Shown here one piece after another: positions 15,651-24,559 of a stretch of DNA of 64,000 nucleotides. Under the pieces are notes generated by a model. The model worked only from the letters and a program-made list of their open reading frames with translations, had not been told where the DNA came from and did not search any database. This DNA is from Pseudomonadota bacterium. GTDB lineage: Bacteria > Pseudomonadota > Gammaproteobacteria > Steroidobacterales > Steroidobacteraceae. Where the stretch lies: NCBI GenBank assembly GCA_016703895.1, contig JADJBE010000001.1:869501-933500 (forward strand), read 5' to 3'. Each line of letters starts with the position of its first letter. Position 1 is the stretch's first letter. A program made the translations under genes and the position numbers.

Positions 15651-17777
15651 TCAGCCCACCGAGCCGTAACGTTCGGCGCCGCCAATCCAGCGCGCGATCA
15701 GCGGCGCTATGCGCTCGGGATACTTGCTGAGCATCGTCTCAGCTGCCGCCTGCACAGCAGGTAACAACAGGGCGTCGCGCACCAAGTCTGCGACGCGCAT
15801 CTCGGCGAGGCCCGTCTGGCGAGTGCCCAGCAACTCACCGGGCCCGCGCAGCTCCAGGTCGCGTTGCGCGATCTCGAAGCCGTCATTGCTCTCGCGGATG
15901 GCGGCCAGGCGCTCGCGGGCGATCTGCGACAGCGGCGCGCGATAAAGCAACACGCAACTGCTGTCCAACGAGCCACGTCCAACCCGGCCGCGCAGCTGAT
16001 GGAGTTGCGAGAGACCCATGCGCTCGGCGTTTTCTATCACCATCAAGGTTGCATTCGGCACGTCGACGCCAACTTCGATCACGGTCGTCGCGACTAACAG
16101 TTGAATCTTGCCAGCCTTGAACTCCTGCATCGCACGTTCCTTGGCGCGCGCGGGCATACGGCCATGGACCAGCGCCACGCGCACCTCCGGCAGCGCCTCG
16201 GTAAGCTGCCGAGCGGTCTCTTCAGCGGCTTGGTAGTGTAGTTCCTCGGATTCCTCGATCAACGGGCATACCCAGTAGCACTGGCGTCCTTGGCGCACTT
16301 GCTCGTTGATACGCATGACCACTTGGTCGCGGCGCGTGTCTTGCACAACGACCGTCTTGACGGGTGTGCGACCTGGCGGCAGCTCATCGATCACCGACAC
16401 GTCGAGATCAGCGTAGGCGGTCATCGCGAGGGTGCGGGGGATCGGTGTCGCCGTCATGATCAGTTGGTGCGGCACACGTCCGTCGCGCACACCTTTTTCG
16501 TTCAACTGCAGGCGCTGTTGCACGCCGAAGCGGTGCTGCTCGTCGACGATTGTGAGTGCCAAGGATTGAAACGCCACACCCTGCTGAAACAGGGTGTGGG
16601 TGCCGACGATCAATTTGATCTCGCCGCTGGCGATCGCTTCGAGTGCACTCCGCCGTGTGCGTGCCGGCTGCGAACCGGTCAGGAGCGCAACCGGCAGTCC
16701 CAATGGTCGAAACCAGCCGTCGAAATTGCGCGCGTGCTGCTCGGCTAACAGTTCGGTCGGGGCCATCAAGGCTGCTTGCAAGCCGCAGCCGACGGCTCGC
16801 GCTGCCGCTGCCGCTGCGATCACGGTTTTGCCGCAGCCGACGTCGCCCTGCACCAGCCGCGCCATCGGTCGTTCGGCGTCGAGGTCCCGTGCCACTTCTG
16901 TCAATGCGCGTCGTTGCGCCCCGGTCAACTGAAACGGCAGCGACGCCACGAACTGCTGCGTCCGTTGCTCGCCGTCTCGCAGGGACCATGCGTGTTCGCT
17001 GCGGCTGGTCTGCCGCAGCAGCCGCAAAGCGAGCTGATGGGCTAACAATTCCTCGAACGCCAGCCGTTGTTGCGCTGGATGACGGCCGCTGGTCAGTGCC
17101 GTGAGCGAGATATCCTTCGGCGGACGGTGCAATATCTCGAGCGCAGTGCGCAGGTCCGGTAACGCCTCACCGTCGGCCGCGTTTTCGGTGGCCAGCAGTT
17201 CAGACGGTAGCCAGTCCCTTACACCGTCGCGGTCGAGTTCTCGCAAGGCCTGCATGATCAATGCACGCAAGCGTCCCTGCGGGATACCCTCGGTAGTGGG
17301 ATAGATGGGTGTTAGCGCTTCCTCGAGGGCTTCGGGTTCGGCCGCGACGCGCCGGTATTCTGGGTGCACGATCTCGAGGCCCATTGGCCCGCGGCGCACC
17401 TCACCGAAGCAACGCAGGCGTACACCGCGCGCGAGATTGTTCTGTTGCGCCGTGGAAAAATAAAAGAAACGCAGCGTCAGAAAACCCGAGCCGTCGGCGA
17501 TCTTGCACAGCAACTGGCGCCGCCGCCGGTAGGTGACCTCGGTGAGCTGTATCTCGCCTTCCACCACAGCGCGTCGCCCCGGCACCAGCGCACCGATTGG
17601 CTCGACGTGGGTGCGGTCTTCATAGCGAGCAGGCAGCAGGAACAGCAGGTCCTGTACCCGTTCGATACCTAACTTGCCGAGCTTCTCCGCCAGTGCCGGA
17701 CCAACGCCGTGCAGCGTCGCAATCGCTTGTCGCTCGGCGTGCGGCGTCGCGACACTACCTGCGCGAGCTTCACGCAA
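15651..17777 (-). CDS. recG: ATP-dependent DNA helicase RecG
   Basis: 708 residues, normal length. An N-terminal wedge/OB domain (about 20-260) precedes helicase motifs: Walker A GDVGCGKT, the DEQH box in VDEQHRFG, TATPIPRTLAMT, then IEVGVDVPNATLM and QLRGRVGRG in the second RecA domain. RecG reverses stalled forks and processes Holliday junctions and R-loops. It overlaps the 3' end of ridA by eight bases, as part of the run ridA-recG downstream of spoT. Confidence 0.96.
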   Translation of the reverse strand: MREARAGSVATPHAERQAIATLHGVGPALAEKLGKLGIERVQDLLFLLPARYEDRTHVEPIGALVPGRRAVVEGEIQLTEVTYRRRRQLLCKIADGSGFLTLRFFYFSTAQQNNLARGVRLRCFGEVRRGPMGLEIVHPEYRRVAAEPEALEEALTPIYPTTEGIPQGRLRALIMQALRELDRDGVRDWLPSELLATENAADGEALPDLRTALEILHRPPKDISLTALTSGRHPAQQRLAFEELLAHQLALRLLRQTSRSEHAWSLRDGEQRTQQFVASLPFQLTGAQRRALTEVARDLDAERPMARLVQGDVGCGKTVIAAAAAARAVGCGLQAALMAPTELLAEQHARNFDGWFRPLGLPVALLTGSQPARTRRSALEAIASGEIKLIVGTHTLFQQGVAFQSLALTIVDEQHRFGVQQRLQLNEKGVRDGRVPHQLIMTATPIPRTLAMTAYADLDVSVIDELPPGRTPVKTVVVQDTRRDQVVMRINEQVRQGRQCYWVCPLIEESEELHYQAAEETARQLTEALPEVRVALVHGRMPARAKERAMQEFKAGKIQLLVATTVIEVGVDVPNATLMVIENAERMGLSQLHQLRGRVGRGSLDSSCVLLYRAPLSQIARERLAAIRESNDGFEIAQRDLELRGPGELLGTRQTGLAEMRVADLVRDALLLPAVQAAAETMLSKYPERIAPLIARWIGGAERYGSVG

Positions 17778-18159
17778 GGCTCAGCACGCACTCCACCTCG
17801 ACGCGCGCGTTGCGCGGCAATGCGGCAACCGCAAACGTTGAGCGCGCCGGATATGGCTCGCTGAAATACTGCGCCATGATCTCGTTGACCTTGGGAAAGT
17901 CGTTGATGTCGACGAGGAAGATTGTCACCTTGCAGATATGCGCCAGTGAGCCGCCAGCCGCTGCCACCACCGCCTTGATGTTCTCGAACACGCGCCGCGC
18001 TTCTGGTTCCACGCCGCCGGCAACGAGTTCCATCGCTCTTGGGTCAAAGCCGAGCTGACCCGACAGATAAACCGTGTCGCCGACCCGCACCGCCTGCGAA
18101 TACGGCCCGATCGCACGCGGTGCGGCCTCGGTCTTGATGGTTTGGCGAGTCTGGGTCAT
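17770..18159 (-). CDS. ridA: RidA family reactive intermediate deaminase
   Basis: 129 residues, full length. Typical segments: AIGPYSQAVRVGDTVYLSGQ near the start, then VFENIKAVVAAAG, and the C-terminal PARSTFAVAALPRNARVEVEC with the conserved Arg and Glu of the active site. It hydrolyses reactive enamine/imine intermediates such as 2-aminoacrylate. It lies 12 bases after spoT, a common arrangement in gammaproteobacteria. Confidence 0.95.
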   Translation of the reverse strand: MTQTRQTIKTEAAPRAIGPYSQAVRVGDTVYLSGQLGFDPRAMELVAGGVEPEARRVFENIKAVVAAAGGSLAHICKVTIFLVDINDFPKVNEIMAQYFSEPYPARSTFAVAALPRNARVEVECVLSLA

Positions 18160-18171
18160 ATGGCGGCTCCT

Positions 18172-20352
18172 CTAGTCTGAATGCCCGTGAGTGGCGATTG
18201 TACGGTAAACACGCAGCACTTCCGGCATTCGACGGATCACGCGGATGATGCGCGCCAGATGCTTTCGATCGGTGACCTTCAGCTCGAAGGTCAACGACGA
18301 GGTTTCGGCGTCGCGCTCTTCCAGTGAGACGCGCTCGATATTGGTGTCGTTGCCGGCGACGGCTGCAGCCACCGCCGCGAGCACGCCCATCTTGTTAGCG
18401 ACCTCGATGCGGATTTCGGAGCTGAAGTAACGGTCGGCCGAGGGCTGCCAGGACACGGGCAGCCAATTCTCCGGGTGTTTCCGATAGTCGTCGACGTTGG
18501 CGCAGTCTTCCCGGTGTACGACGACGCCGCGACCGGCAGAGAGAAACGCGAAGATGGCATCGCCTGGTATCGGGAAGCAGCAGCGCGCGTAACTCACCAG
18601 CAGCCCCTCGGTGCCAGCGATCGCAAGCGGTGCAGCGGCCGCCGCGCCAACTTCGTTGCCGCCGCTGCCGACGGCAGGTAGCAATCGCCGCGCAACCAAC
18701 GGTGCTAGACGCTCGCCAAGACCAACCTTCTCATACAGCTCGTCACGGTCCGCCATGCCGAGCTCGGCAATGGCCGCAGCCATGACGTCGGCGTGAATCT
18801 TGTCGGTGGACAGGTTGAATTCGCCCAGCGCCTGATTGATAAGTCGTGAGCCAAGCTCGATCGCTTCGCGGCGATGCAACCCCTTCAGATACTGCCGAAT
18901 CGCGGCTCTGGCCTTCGCCGTCACCACAAAGTTGACCCAGCCGGGATTCGGCTTGGCGCCTTTCGCGGTCATGATTTCGACGGTCTGCCCGTTGCGCAAT
19001 GGTGTTCTGAGTGGCGTCAGGCGACGGTCCACCTTGGCGGCAACACAGCGGTTACCCACATCCGTGTGCACGGCATAGGCGAAGTCGACCACTGTCGCAG
19101 CGCGCGGTAAGCGCAGGATCTCGCCCTTGGGCGTGAATACGTAGACCTTATCCGGAAACAAGTCGATCCGCACGCTCTCGAGAAATTCTTCCGAGTTGCC
19201 CGATTCCTGCATCAGCATCAGATTGGCTAACCACTCGCGCGCGCGGTCCTGCTGGACCGAATCGAGGTTGTCGCCGCCCTTGTACTTCCAGTGGGCTGCG
19301 ATACCCGCTTCGGCCACCTGATGCATATCGCCGGTACGCAACTGCACCTCGATCGGTATGCTGTTAGGGCCAAACAGTGTTGTATGTAACGACTGATAAC
19401 CGTTGACACGGGGTATTGCAATATAGTCCTTGAATCGACCAGGCATCGGTTTGTAGCAGGCGTGCACCACGCCGAGTGCTCGATAACAGGTGTCCGCGTC
19501 GGCGACCACGACGCGCAGCCCATACACGTCGACAATGTCCCCGAGCGACGCGCTCTTGCGGAGCATCTTGCTGTAGATGCTGTAGAGATGCTTCTCACGT
19601 GTCTGCACTTCGGCGCCGATGCCCGCTCGCTCGAGACTAGAGCGCAGGTTGTTAGCGATCTTGCCGAGGAATTCCTTTTGATTGCCGCGGGCGCGCTGCA
19701 GCGCCTTCTCGAGTACGCGGTAACGGTGCGGGTACAGCGAGCGAAAGCCCAGATCCTCGAGCTCGAGCTTGAGGCCATACAGACCCAGACGTTCCGCGAT
19801 CGGGGCGTATATCTCGAGCGTCTCGCGTGCATTCGCGCGGCGCCGCGCAGGCGTCTTGGCCGCCAGCGTGCGCATGTTGTGTAGACGGTCGGCGAGTTTG
19901 ACCAGAATGACGCGCAGATCGCGCACCATCGCGAGCACCATCTTGCGGAAGGACTCCGCCTGAGCCTCTTCGCGCGAGCGGAACTCGATCTGATCGAGCT
20001 TGGTGACGCCGTCGACTATCTCCGCCACCGGCTCGCCAAACTTCGCGGCCAGCTCCTGCTTGGAGATCGGCGTGTCTTCGATGACGTCGTGAAGGATCGC
20101 CGCAATGATGGTGTCGGGGTCGAGACGCAAGTCCGCCAGGACCTGCGCTGCCGCGAGCGGATGCGCGATATACGGCTCGCCGGATTGTCGCTTCTGGCCT
20201 TTGTGCGCCGAGGCGCCAAACTCGGCTGCCGCGCGGATCCGCTCTACCTGCTCGGCTGGCAGGTAGGAATCGACGCTATTCAGTAACTCGCGTAGCCCCG
20301 GGTTGCGGCGAGCAGCGGGTAGGAGATTGAGCAACGACGACGCATAGTCCAT
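18172..20352 (-). CDS. spoT: Bifunctional (p)ppGpp synthetase/hydrolase SpoT
   Basis: 726 residues. The HD hydrolase (HPLAAAQVLADL, then ILHDVIEDT around residue 82) has its metal ligands intact. The synthetase domain contains YGLRVVVADADTCYRA and GRFKDYIAIPRVNGYQSLHT. A TGS domain follows (VYVFTPKGEILRLP) and the protein ends in an ACT domain. It balances alarmone levels in response to carbon, fatty acid and iron starvation. It lies 27 bases downstream of rpoZ and upstream of ridA-recG, the usual stringent-response cluster. Confidence 0.96.
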   Translation of the reverse strand: MDYASSLLNLLPAARRNPGLRELLNSVDSYLPAEQVERIRAAAEFGASAHKGQKRQSGEPYIAHPLAAAQVLADLRLDPDTIIAAILHDVIEDTPISKQELAAKFGEPVAEIVDGVTKLDQIEFRSREEAQAESFRKMVLAMVRDLRVILVKLADRLHNMRTLAAKTPARRRANARETLEIYAPIAERLGLYGLKLELEDLGFRSLYPHRYRVLEKALQRARGNQKEFLGKIANNLRSSLERAGIGAEVQTREKHLYSIYSKMLRKSASLGDIVDVYGLRVVVADADTCYRALGVVHACYKPMPGRFKDYIAIPRVNGYQSLHTTLFGPNSIPIEVQLRTGDMHQVAEAGIAAHWKYKGGDNLDSVQQDRAREWLANLMLMQESGNSEEFLESVRIDLFPDKVYVFTPKGEILRLPRAATVVDFAYAVHTDVGNRCVAAKVDRRLTPLRTPLRNGQTVEIMTAKGAKPNPGWVNFVVTAKARAAIRQYLKGLHRREAIELGSRLINQALGEFNLSTDKIHADVMAAAIAELGMADRDELYEKVGLGERLAPLVARRLLPAVGSGGNEVGAAAAAPLAIAGTEGLLVSYARCCFPIPGDAIFAFLSAGRGVVVHREDCANVDDYRKHPENWLPVSWQPSADRYFSSEIRIEVANKMGVLAAVAAAVAGNDTNIERVSLEERDAETSSLTFELKVTDRKHLARIIRVIRRMPEVLRVYRTIATHGHSD

Positions 20353-20379
20353 AACGCCACGGCTGCCTCACTCAAGAAC

Positions 20380-20676
20380 CTAGTCCAGGTCGCGATCGCC
20401 GCCCATGCCGAACTGCGGGGCCCGGAACATCGCCTGATGGTCCATCTCGGGCTGCGGTTCCTCCGGCGGCGGTGGCTCCGGCTCGTTCAGCATCTCAGGC
20501 GTAATGTTGCCTTCGGCGATCTCGCGCAGCGCAACGACTGTGGGCTTGTCGTTCTCCCAAGGCACAGTGGCTTCGGCGCCATTGGCCAGGCGCCGCGCGC
20601 GGGCAGCCCCCAAAAGGACCAACTGGAAGATGTTTTCGACGTGCGGGAGGCAGTCTTCGACGGTGATGCGAGCCAT
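20380..20676 (-). CDS. rpoZ: DNA-directed RNA polymerase omega subunit
   Basis: 98 residues starting MARITVEDCLPHVENIF, with FQLVLLGAARARRLANGA and KPTVVALREIAEGNIT as in all omega subunits. The tail after residue ~70 is unusually rich in Pro and Glu and ends in an acidic DRDLD. Omega binds beta-prime, aids assembly and forms one of the two ppGpp sites on RNA polymerase, which fits its place directly upstream of spoT. The ATG at 20676 gives the standard start; the longer frame upstream is spurious. Confidence 0.95.
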   Translation of the reverse strand: MARITVEDCLPHVENIFQLVLLGAARARRLANGAEATVPWENDKPTVVALREIAEGNITPEMLNEPEPPPPEEPQPEMDHQAMFRAPQFGMGGDRDLD

Positions 20677-20854
20677 AAATGTTGCGGTGCCCTGTGAAGG
20701 AACGGACGGATGCCGACGAGTCGGCACAATAACCCTAAAGCTTACGCAGTTGGCGCGCTGGAAGCCAGCGATTGAGGCGACCGCGGCTTCTGCACCCGAG
20801 GCTGGCAAGCACCGCATGCTATTGTGCCGTGCCAAACCAGCCCCGACTAATCTT

Positions 20855-21064
20855 ATGACCGCCAGGACCGCCAGGACCGCCAGCGAATCCGCCGAACTTG
20901 CCGGCTTCGACATGAGTCTGGTCGAGGAGAGCCTGCGCTGCACCTACGAGCAGCGGGCGCAGCAACACCAGGCTGCGTTGGATCTGGCGCTGGAAATGGA
21001 AAGAATCGGGCAGCAGCTTCGTGACCGACCTGAATCGACTTCTTCAAGTCCTTCGCAACGCTGA
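20855..21064 (+). CDS. Small helical protein preceding a nucleotidyltransferase
   Basis: A short frame encoding up to 69 residues from the ATG at 20855, or 50 from the ATG at 20912 (MSLVEESLRCTYEQRAQQHQ). The body is a predicted amphipathic helix rich in Gln and Glu. The N-terminal part from 20855 contains a threefold repeat of ACCGCCAGG coding for Thr-Ala-Arg, so the later start may be the real one. Its 3' end overlaps the nucleotidyltransferase gene by 44 bases, suggesting a coupled pair like the one at 1.8-2.6 kb but in reverse order. Not recognised as a known family. Confidence 0.5.
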   Translation: MTARTARTASESAELAGFDMSLVEESLRCTYEQRAQQHQAALDLALEMERIGQQLRDRPESTSSSPSQR

Positions 21065-21500
21065 AATCGAGTTTGTCATCGTTGGCGGCTTTGCAGCCAT
21101 GTTGCACGGCTCCGCGCTGCTCACACGTGATTTAGACGTTTGCGCGCTATTGACGCCGGAAAATGTCGACAAGCTACGGCACGTGCTGCGGGAGTTTCAC
21201 CCAATCCATCGCATGACGCCGCAACGGTTGCCGTTCTTGGGTAATCCAGAGCCTGGAGTCAGTTTGCATAACCTCTATTTGCAAACCGACCTGGGGCCTT
21301 TGGACATCCTGAGTTCAATCACGGGCGTTGGTGACTATGGGCGAGTCCTTGAGACGTCGATTGAGATCGATTTGTTTGGCGAGCGAGTAAGGGTTATTTC
21401 GATCGACGAGTTGTTGAAGTCCAAGGAGGCGCTCGGCCGGGAAAAGGACCGGCTGGCTGCGAAAGAGCTGCGCGCGATAATCCAAAAAGGGCGGCCCTGA
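21021..21500 (+). CDS. MNT-type nucleotidyltransferase domain protein
   Basis: 159 residues from a GTG start. EFVIVGGFAAMLHGSALLTRD contains the nucleotidyltransferase GG motif (about residues 15-24) and is followed directly by DLDVCALL, giving the D-x-D metal site; LGPLDILSSI supplies the third acid. The C terminus ISIDELLKSKEALGREKD is typical of these proteins, which occur in mobile cassettes and toxin-antitoxin-like modules. It is inserted between rpoZ and gmk, on the strand opposite to both. The substrate is unknown. Confidence 0.72.
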   Translation: MTDLNRLLQVLRNAEIEFVIVGGFAAMLHGSALLTRDLDVCALLTPENVDKLRHVLREFHPIHRMTPQRLPFLGNPEPGVSLHNLYLQTDLGPLDILSSITGVGDYGRVLETSIEIDLFGERVRVISIDELLKSKEALGREKDRLAAKELRAIIQKGRP

Positions 21501-21518
21501 TGTGACCAATTCGCCGTG

Positions 21519-22136
21519 CTATTGCTTCGGCAATAGTTCGCGAGTCAGCGCCGCAAGCTTTGGTCGATCTGCGCGGTAGTCACTACCGTCGCCATGCAGT
21601 ACGGCGAGCAGCTGCTCAGTGGCACTAGCAAAGTCGTCATTCACGATGACGTAGTCAAACTCGCGGTAGTGCGACATATCGTCCTCAGCGTCGCGCAGCC
21701 GCCGCGCGATCACCGCGTCGCTGTCCGTGCGCCGTTGTCGCAGTCGCTGTTCCAAGGCTGCGCGAGATGGCGGCAGGATGAAGATGCTGCGGCAGTCCGG
21801 CTGCGCAGCACGGACCTGCCGGGCACCCTGCCAGTCGATTTCGAGCAGCACGTCTTGACCCGCCGCGCGCAAACGCTCCACAGGCTCGCGCGCCGTACCG
21901 TAGTAGTTATCGAACACTTGAGCGTACTCGAGAAACTGCTCGGCCGCGATCAGGCGCTGAAATTCCTCGACGCTGACAAAGTAGTACTCGCGCCCGTGCT
22001 GCTCGTTGGGTCGCTGCGAGCGGGTGGTGTGCGAGATTGAGAAGCGCAGCTTTGGCTCACGCTCCACTACTGCGCTCACCAAGCTGGTCTTGCCGGCGCC
22101 TGAGGGCGCAGCGATGATGAACAACGCGCCGCTCAT
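21519..22136 (-). CDS. gmk: Guanylate kinase
   Basis: 205 residues. The P-loop APSGAGKTSLVSAVV is at residues ~9-23, followed by the GMP-binding segment SISHTTRSQRPNEQHGREYYFVS (split by RP) and LEIDWQGARQVR. It phosphorylates GMP to GDP and also feeds the alarmone cycle. It overlaps yicC by four bases. The nucleotidyltransferase pair separates it from rpoZ, which is usually its immediate neighbour. Confidence 0.96.
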   Translation of the reverse strand: MSGALFIIAAPSGAGKTSLVSAVVEREPKLRFSISHTTRSQRPNEQHGREYYFVSVEEFQRLIAAEQFLEYAQVFDNYYGTAREPVERLRAAGQDVLLEIDWQGARQVRAAQPDCRSIFILPPSRAALEQRLRQRRTDSDAVIARRLRDAEDDMSHYREFDYVIVNDDFASATEQLLAVLHGDGSDYRADRPKLAALTRELLPKQ

Positions 22137-23005
22137 TCGACGTTCTGCACCTGCTCCCGCAGCTGCTCGATCAACACTTTCATATCCACGGACATCCGCG
22201 TCGTCTCGAGATCCTGCGACTTCGAGGCGAGCGTGTTGGCCTCGCGATTGAGCTCTTGCATCAAGAAATCCAAGCGCCGCCCGGCACCAGCGGCGTCTGA
22301 CGAGCCAATGACCTTGCGGATCTCCTCCAGGTGACCTGTTAGTCGGTCCAGCTCCTCGGCGATATCGAGTCGCTGGAGTAACAACACGACTTCCTGCTCG
22401 AGTCGCGCTGGATCGACGCTCGCTGCCAGTTCGCCGACACGTTCAGCGAGCCTCGCGCGGACGCGTGCTTCAATCTCTGGCAGCCGCGCGCGGACTTGCG
22501 CGACCAGCGCTTCGAGTCCGTCGCAGCGCTCCTCGAGCAGTGCGAACAGGCGCGCGCCTTCGTTACGACGGGTGGTGACGAGTTCCGCCAGCGTCTGCTG
22601 GAAAAGCTGATTGAGTGTTGCGGCAATTGCGTCGGTGTCGATTGCGGCTGCACGCACGACCCCGGGCCAGCGCAGGACGTCGACCGCGGAAATCGTGCCA
22701 CCTGCTGGCAGCTCGCGCGTCACTTGCTTGAGGCGCGCAATCACCCGTGCGAGCGCCGCATCATCGACATCGAGCTCGGCGGCGCCATCGGCCGCGGGTC
22801 GCCAGTGCACGCTGCAGTCCACTTTGCCGCGTTTGACAGATTTCCCCAGCGTTTGGCGCAGCGCGGCTTCTTGCGCGCGCAGTTCCTCGGGCAGGCGGAA
22901 GCCAGCTTCCAGAAAGCGGTGATTGACGCTGCGCAGCTCGCACGCCAAGGTGCCCCAGGGTCCGGCGATTTCGCGGCGGGCGAAACCGGTCATGCTCGCG
23001 ATCAT
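22133..23005 (-). CDS. yicC: YicC/YloC family endoribonuclease
   Basis: 290 residues beginning MIASMTGFARRE, the family's hallmark start, with LACELRSVNHRFLE and a long central coiled-coil-rich region. The C terminus carries RRLDFLMQELNREANTLASKS, the most conserved stretch. YicC proteins are RNases or RNase adaptors acting on stable RNAs and sRNAs. Coupled to gmk by a four-base overlap. The plus-strand PP2C gene begins about 75 bases away in the opposite direction. Confidence 0.94.
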   Translation of the reverse strand: MIASMTGFARREIAGPWGTLACELRSVNHRFLEAGFRLPEELRAQEAALRQTLGKSVKRGKVDCSVHWRPAADGAAELDVDDAALARVIARLKQVTRELPAGGTISAVDVLRWPGVVRAAAIDTDAIAATLNQLFQQTLAELVTTRRNEGARLFALLEERCDGLEALVAQVRARLPEIEARVRARLAERVGELAASVDPARLEQEVVLLLQRLDIAEELDRLTGHLEEIRKVIGSSDAAGAGRRLDFLMQELNREANTLASKSQDLETTRMSVDMKVLIEQLREQVQNVE

Positions 23006-23078
23006 GCCCTTGAAATCTCTCTGGTGGCGGCGGGCTCAGTTAAACTGCGCGCCAGTCTAACAGAGCACCGAACATCCC

Positions 23079-23828
23079 TTGCGAATCGATTACGCCGAGA
23101 TCAGCCTCATGGGCGGACGCAGCGACAACCAGGACCGGGTCGCTGTGGCCGTCTCCGACCACTCTGCCTTGCTCGTTGTCATGGATGGCATGGGTGGGCA
23201 CGCCGACGGCGCGCTGGCGGCCGAGACTGCGTTGAAGGTGATTGTCGATGCGTTCTGGCAAGCGCCACAACCGTTGCTCGATCCGCTCGGCTTTCTGCAC
23301 CTCACGATCGGTCGCGCGCACGACGCCGTGGTCAAGATCGGTGTCAACGTGCCGATGGAGCACAAGCCGCGCGCCACTTGCGCGGTGTGTCTGATCCAGC
23401 AGGGCGCTTGTTATTGGGGCCATGTGGGTGATAGCCGCATCTATTTATTGCGCAATGGCGAGATCCTGCAGCGCACGCGCGATCACAGCCATGTTGAGTT
23501 CCTGTTGCGCGAAGGCGTGATATCGCAAGAGCAGGCGCAGGGACATCCGATGCGGAATTTTGTCGAGTGTTGTTTGGGTGGCGAACTCTATGTGCCGGAG
23601 ATGGCGATCAGTGGCCGGATAGCACTGCACCCCAACGACGTCCTGCTGGTGTGTAGCGATGGCTTGTGGAGTGGCCTCACCGACAGTGAGCTCGCGAACT
23701 CATGCCGCGTCGGTGGTGTACCGCTGCGTCAGGAAATCGCGCGTCTCGGTGAGCAGGCGATCGCAGTGTTAGGTGGTGGTAGTGATAATACAACGGTCGC
23801 GGTGGCGCGCTGGATAGGTAATTCCTGA
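23079..23828 (+). CDS. PP2C family Ser/Thr protein phosphatase
   Basis: 249 residues with the PP2C motifs in order: SDNQDR (Asp ligand), VVMDGMGGHADG (metal site), GHVGDSRIYLLR, LVCSDGLWSGL and GSDNTTVAV (final Asp). It probably removes phosphate from Ser/Thr-phosphorylated proteins. No partner kinase gene is in the window. The start is either this TTG, which fits the family N terminus, or the ATG at 23109. Its TGA overlaps the rph ATG by one base. Confidence 0.88.
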   Translation: MRIDYAEISLMGGRSDNQDRVAVAVSDHSALLVVMDGMGGHADGALAAETALKVIVDAFWQAPQPLLDPLGFLHLTIGRAHDAVVKIGVNVPMEHKPRATCAVCLIQQGACYWGHVGDSRIYLLRNGEILQRTRDHSHVEFLLREGVISQEQAQGHPMRNFVECCLGGELYVPEMAISGRIALHPNDVLLVCSDGLWSGLTDSELANSCRVGGVPLRQEIARLGEQAIAVLGGGSDNTTVAVARWIGNS

Positions 23829-24556
23829 TGACGAGTCGAGCCAGCGGCAGAGCCGCAGACGAGTTGCGCGCGGTCAAGTTCACGCGCGGTTTCACCCAGC
23901 ATGCGGAAGGTTCCGTGCTGGTAGAGTTTGGTGGCACGCGCGTGTTGTGCACGGCGAGCATCGAGGAGTCCGTGCCCGGATTTTTGCGCGGCAAGGGCAA
24001 GGGCTGGATCACGGCCGAGTACGGCATGCTGCCACGCGCCACCCACACACGTTCCTCGCGCGAGGCGGCACGTGGCAAGCAGACTGGCCGCACCCAGGAG
24101 ATTCAGCGTCTGATCGGGCGCAGTCTGCGCGCGGTTGCAGATTTGGCCGCAATTGGCGAGCGGACGATCACCATCGACTGCGACGTGTTGCAGGCGGATG
24201 GCGGCACACGGACGGCTGCGATCACCGGGGGATACGTCGCGCTCGCAGACGCTTGCGACACGCTCATCGCGCGTGGCGCGCTCAAGATGTCGCCGCTGCA
24301 CGGGCAGGTGGCCGCGGTGTCTGTGGGTATTGTTGGCGGCGCGCCAGTCCTCGACCTCGACTACTCCGAGGATTCGCAGGCCGAGACCGACATGAACGTC
24401 GTCATGAACCATGGCGGCGCGTTCATCGAGATCCAAGGCACGGCGGAAGGCCACGCCTTTCGGCGCGACGAACTCGATGCACTGCTGAATCTCGCCGCCA
24501 GCGGCATCGGTGAGTTGTTTGCGTTGCAGACGCAGGCGCGCACAGCGTCCACCTAA
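23828..24556 (+). CDS. rph: Ribonuclease PH
   Basis: 242 residues, full length. GSVLVEFGGTRVLCTAS and PRATHTRSSREAARGK (phosphate-binding Arg residues) identify RNase PH, as do LDLDYSEDSQAETDMNVVMN and EIQGTAEGHAF. It trims 3' ends of tRNA precursors phosphorolytically. It is part of the plus-strand run PP2C-rph-rdgB-hemW with overlaps or gaps of only a few bases. Confidence 0.97.
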   Translation: MTSRASGRAADELRAVKFTRGFTQHAEGSVLVEFGGTRVLCTASIEESVPGFLRGKGKGWITAEYGMLPRATHTRSSREAARGKQTGRTQEIQRLIGRSLRAVADLAAIGERTITIDCDVLQADGGTRTAAITGGYVALADACDTLIARGALKMSPLHGQVAAVSVGIVGGAPVLDLDYSEDSQAETDMNVVMNHGGAFIEIQGTAEGHAFRRDELDALLNLAASGIGELFALQTQARTAST

Positions 24557-24559
24557 CAG

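Noticed and set aside
22496..23431. 311-residue plus-strand frame over yicC and PP2C
   Set aside because: Overlaps two certain genes and has no domain signature.
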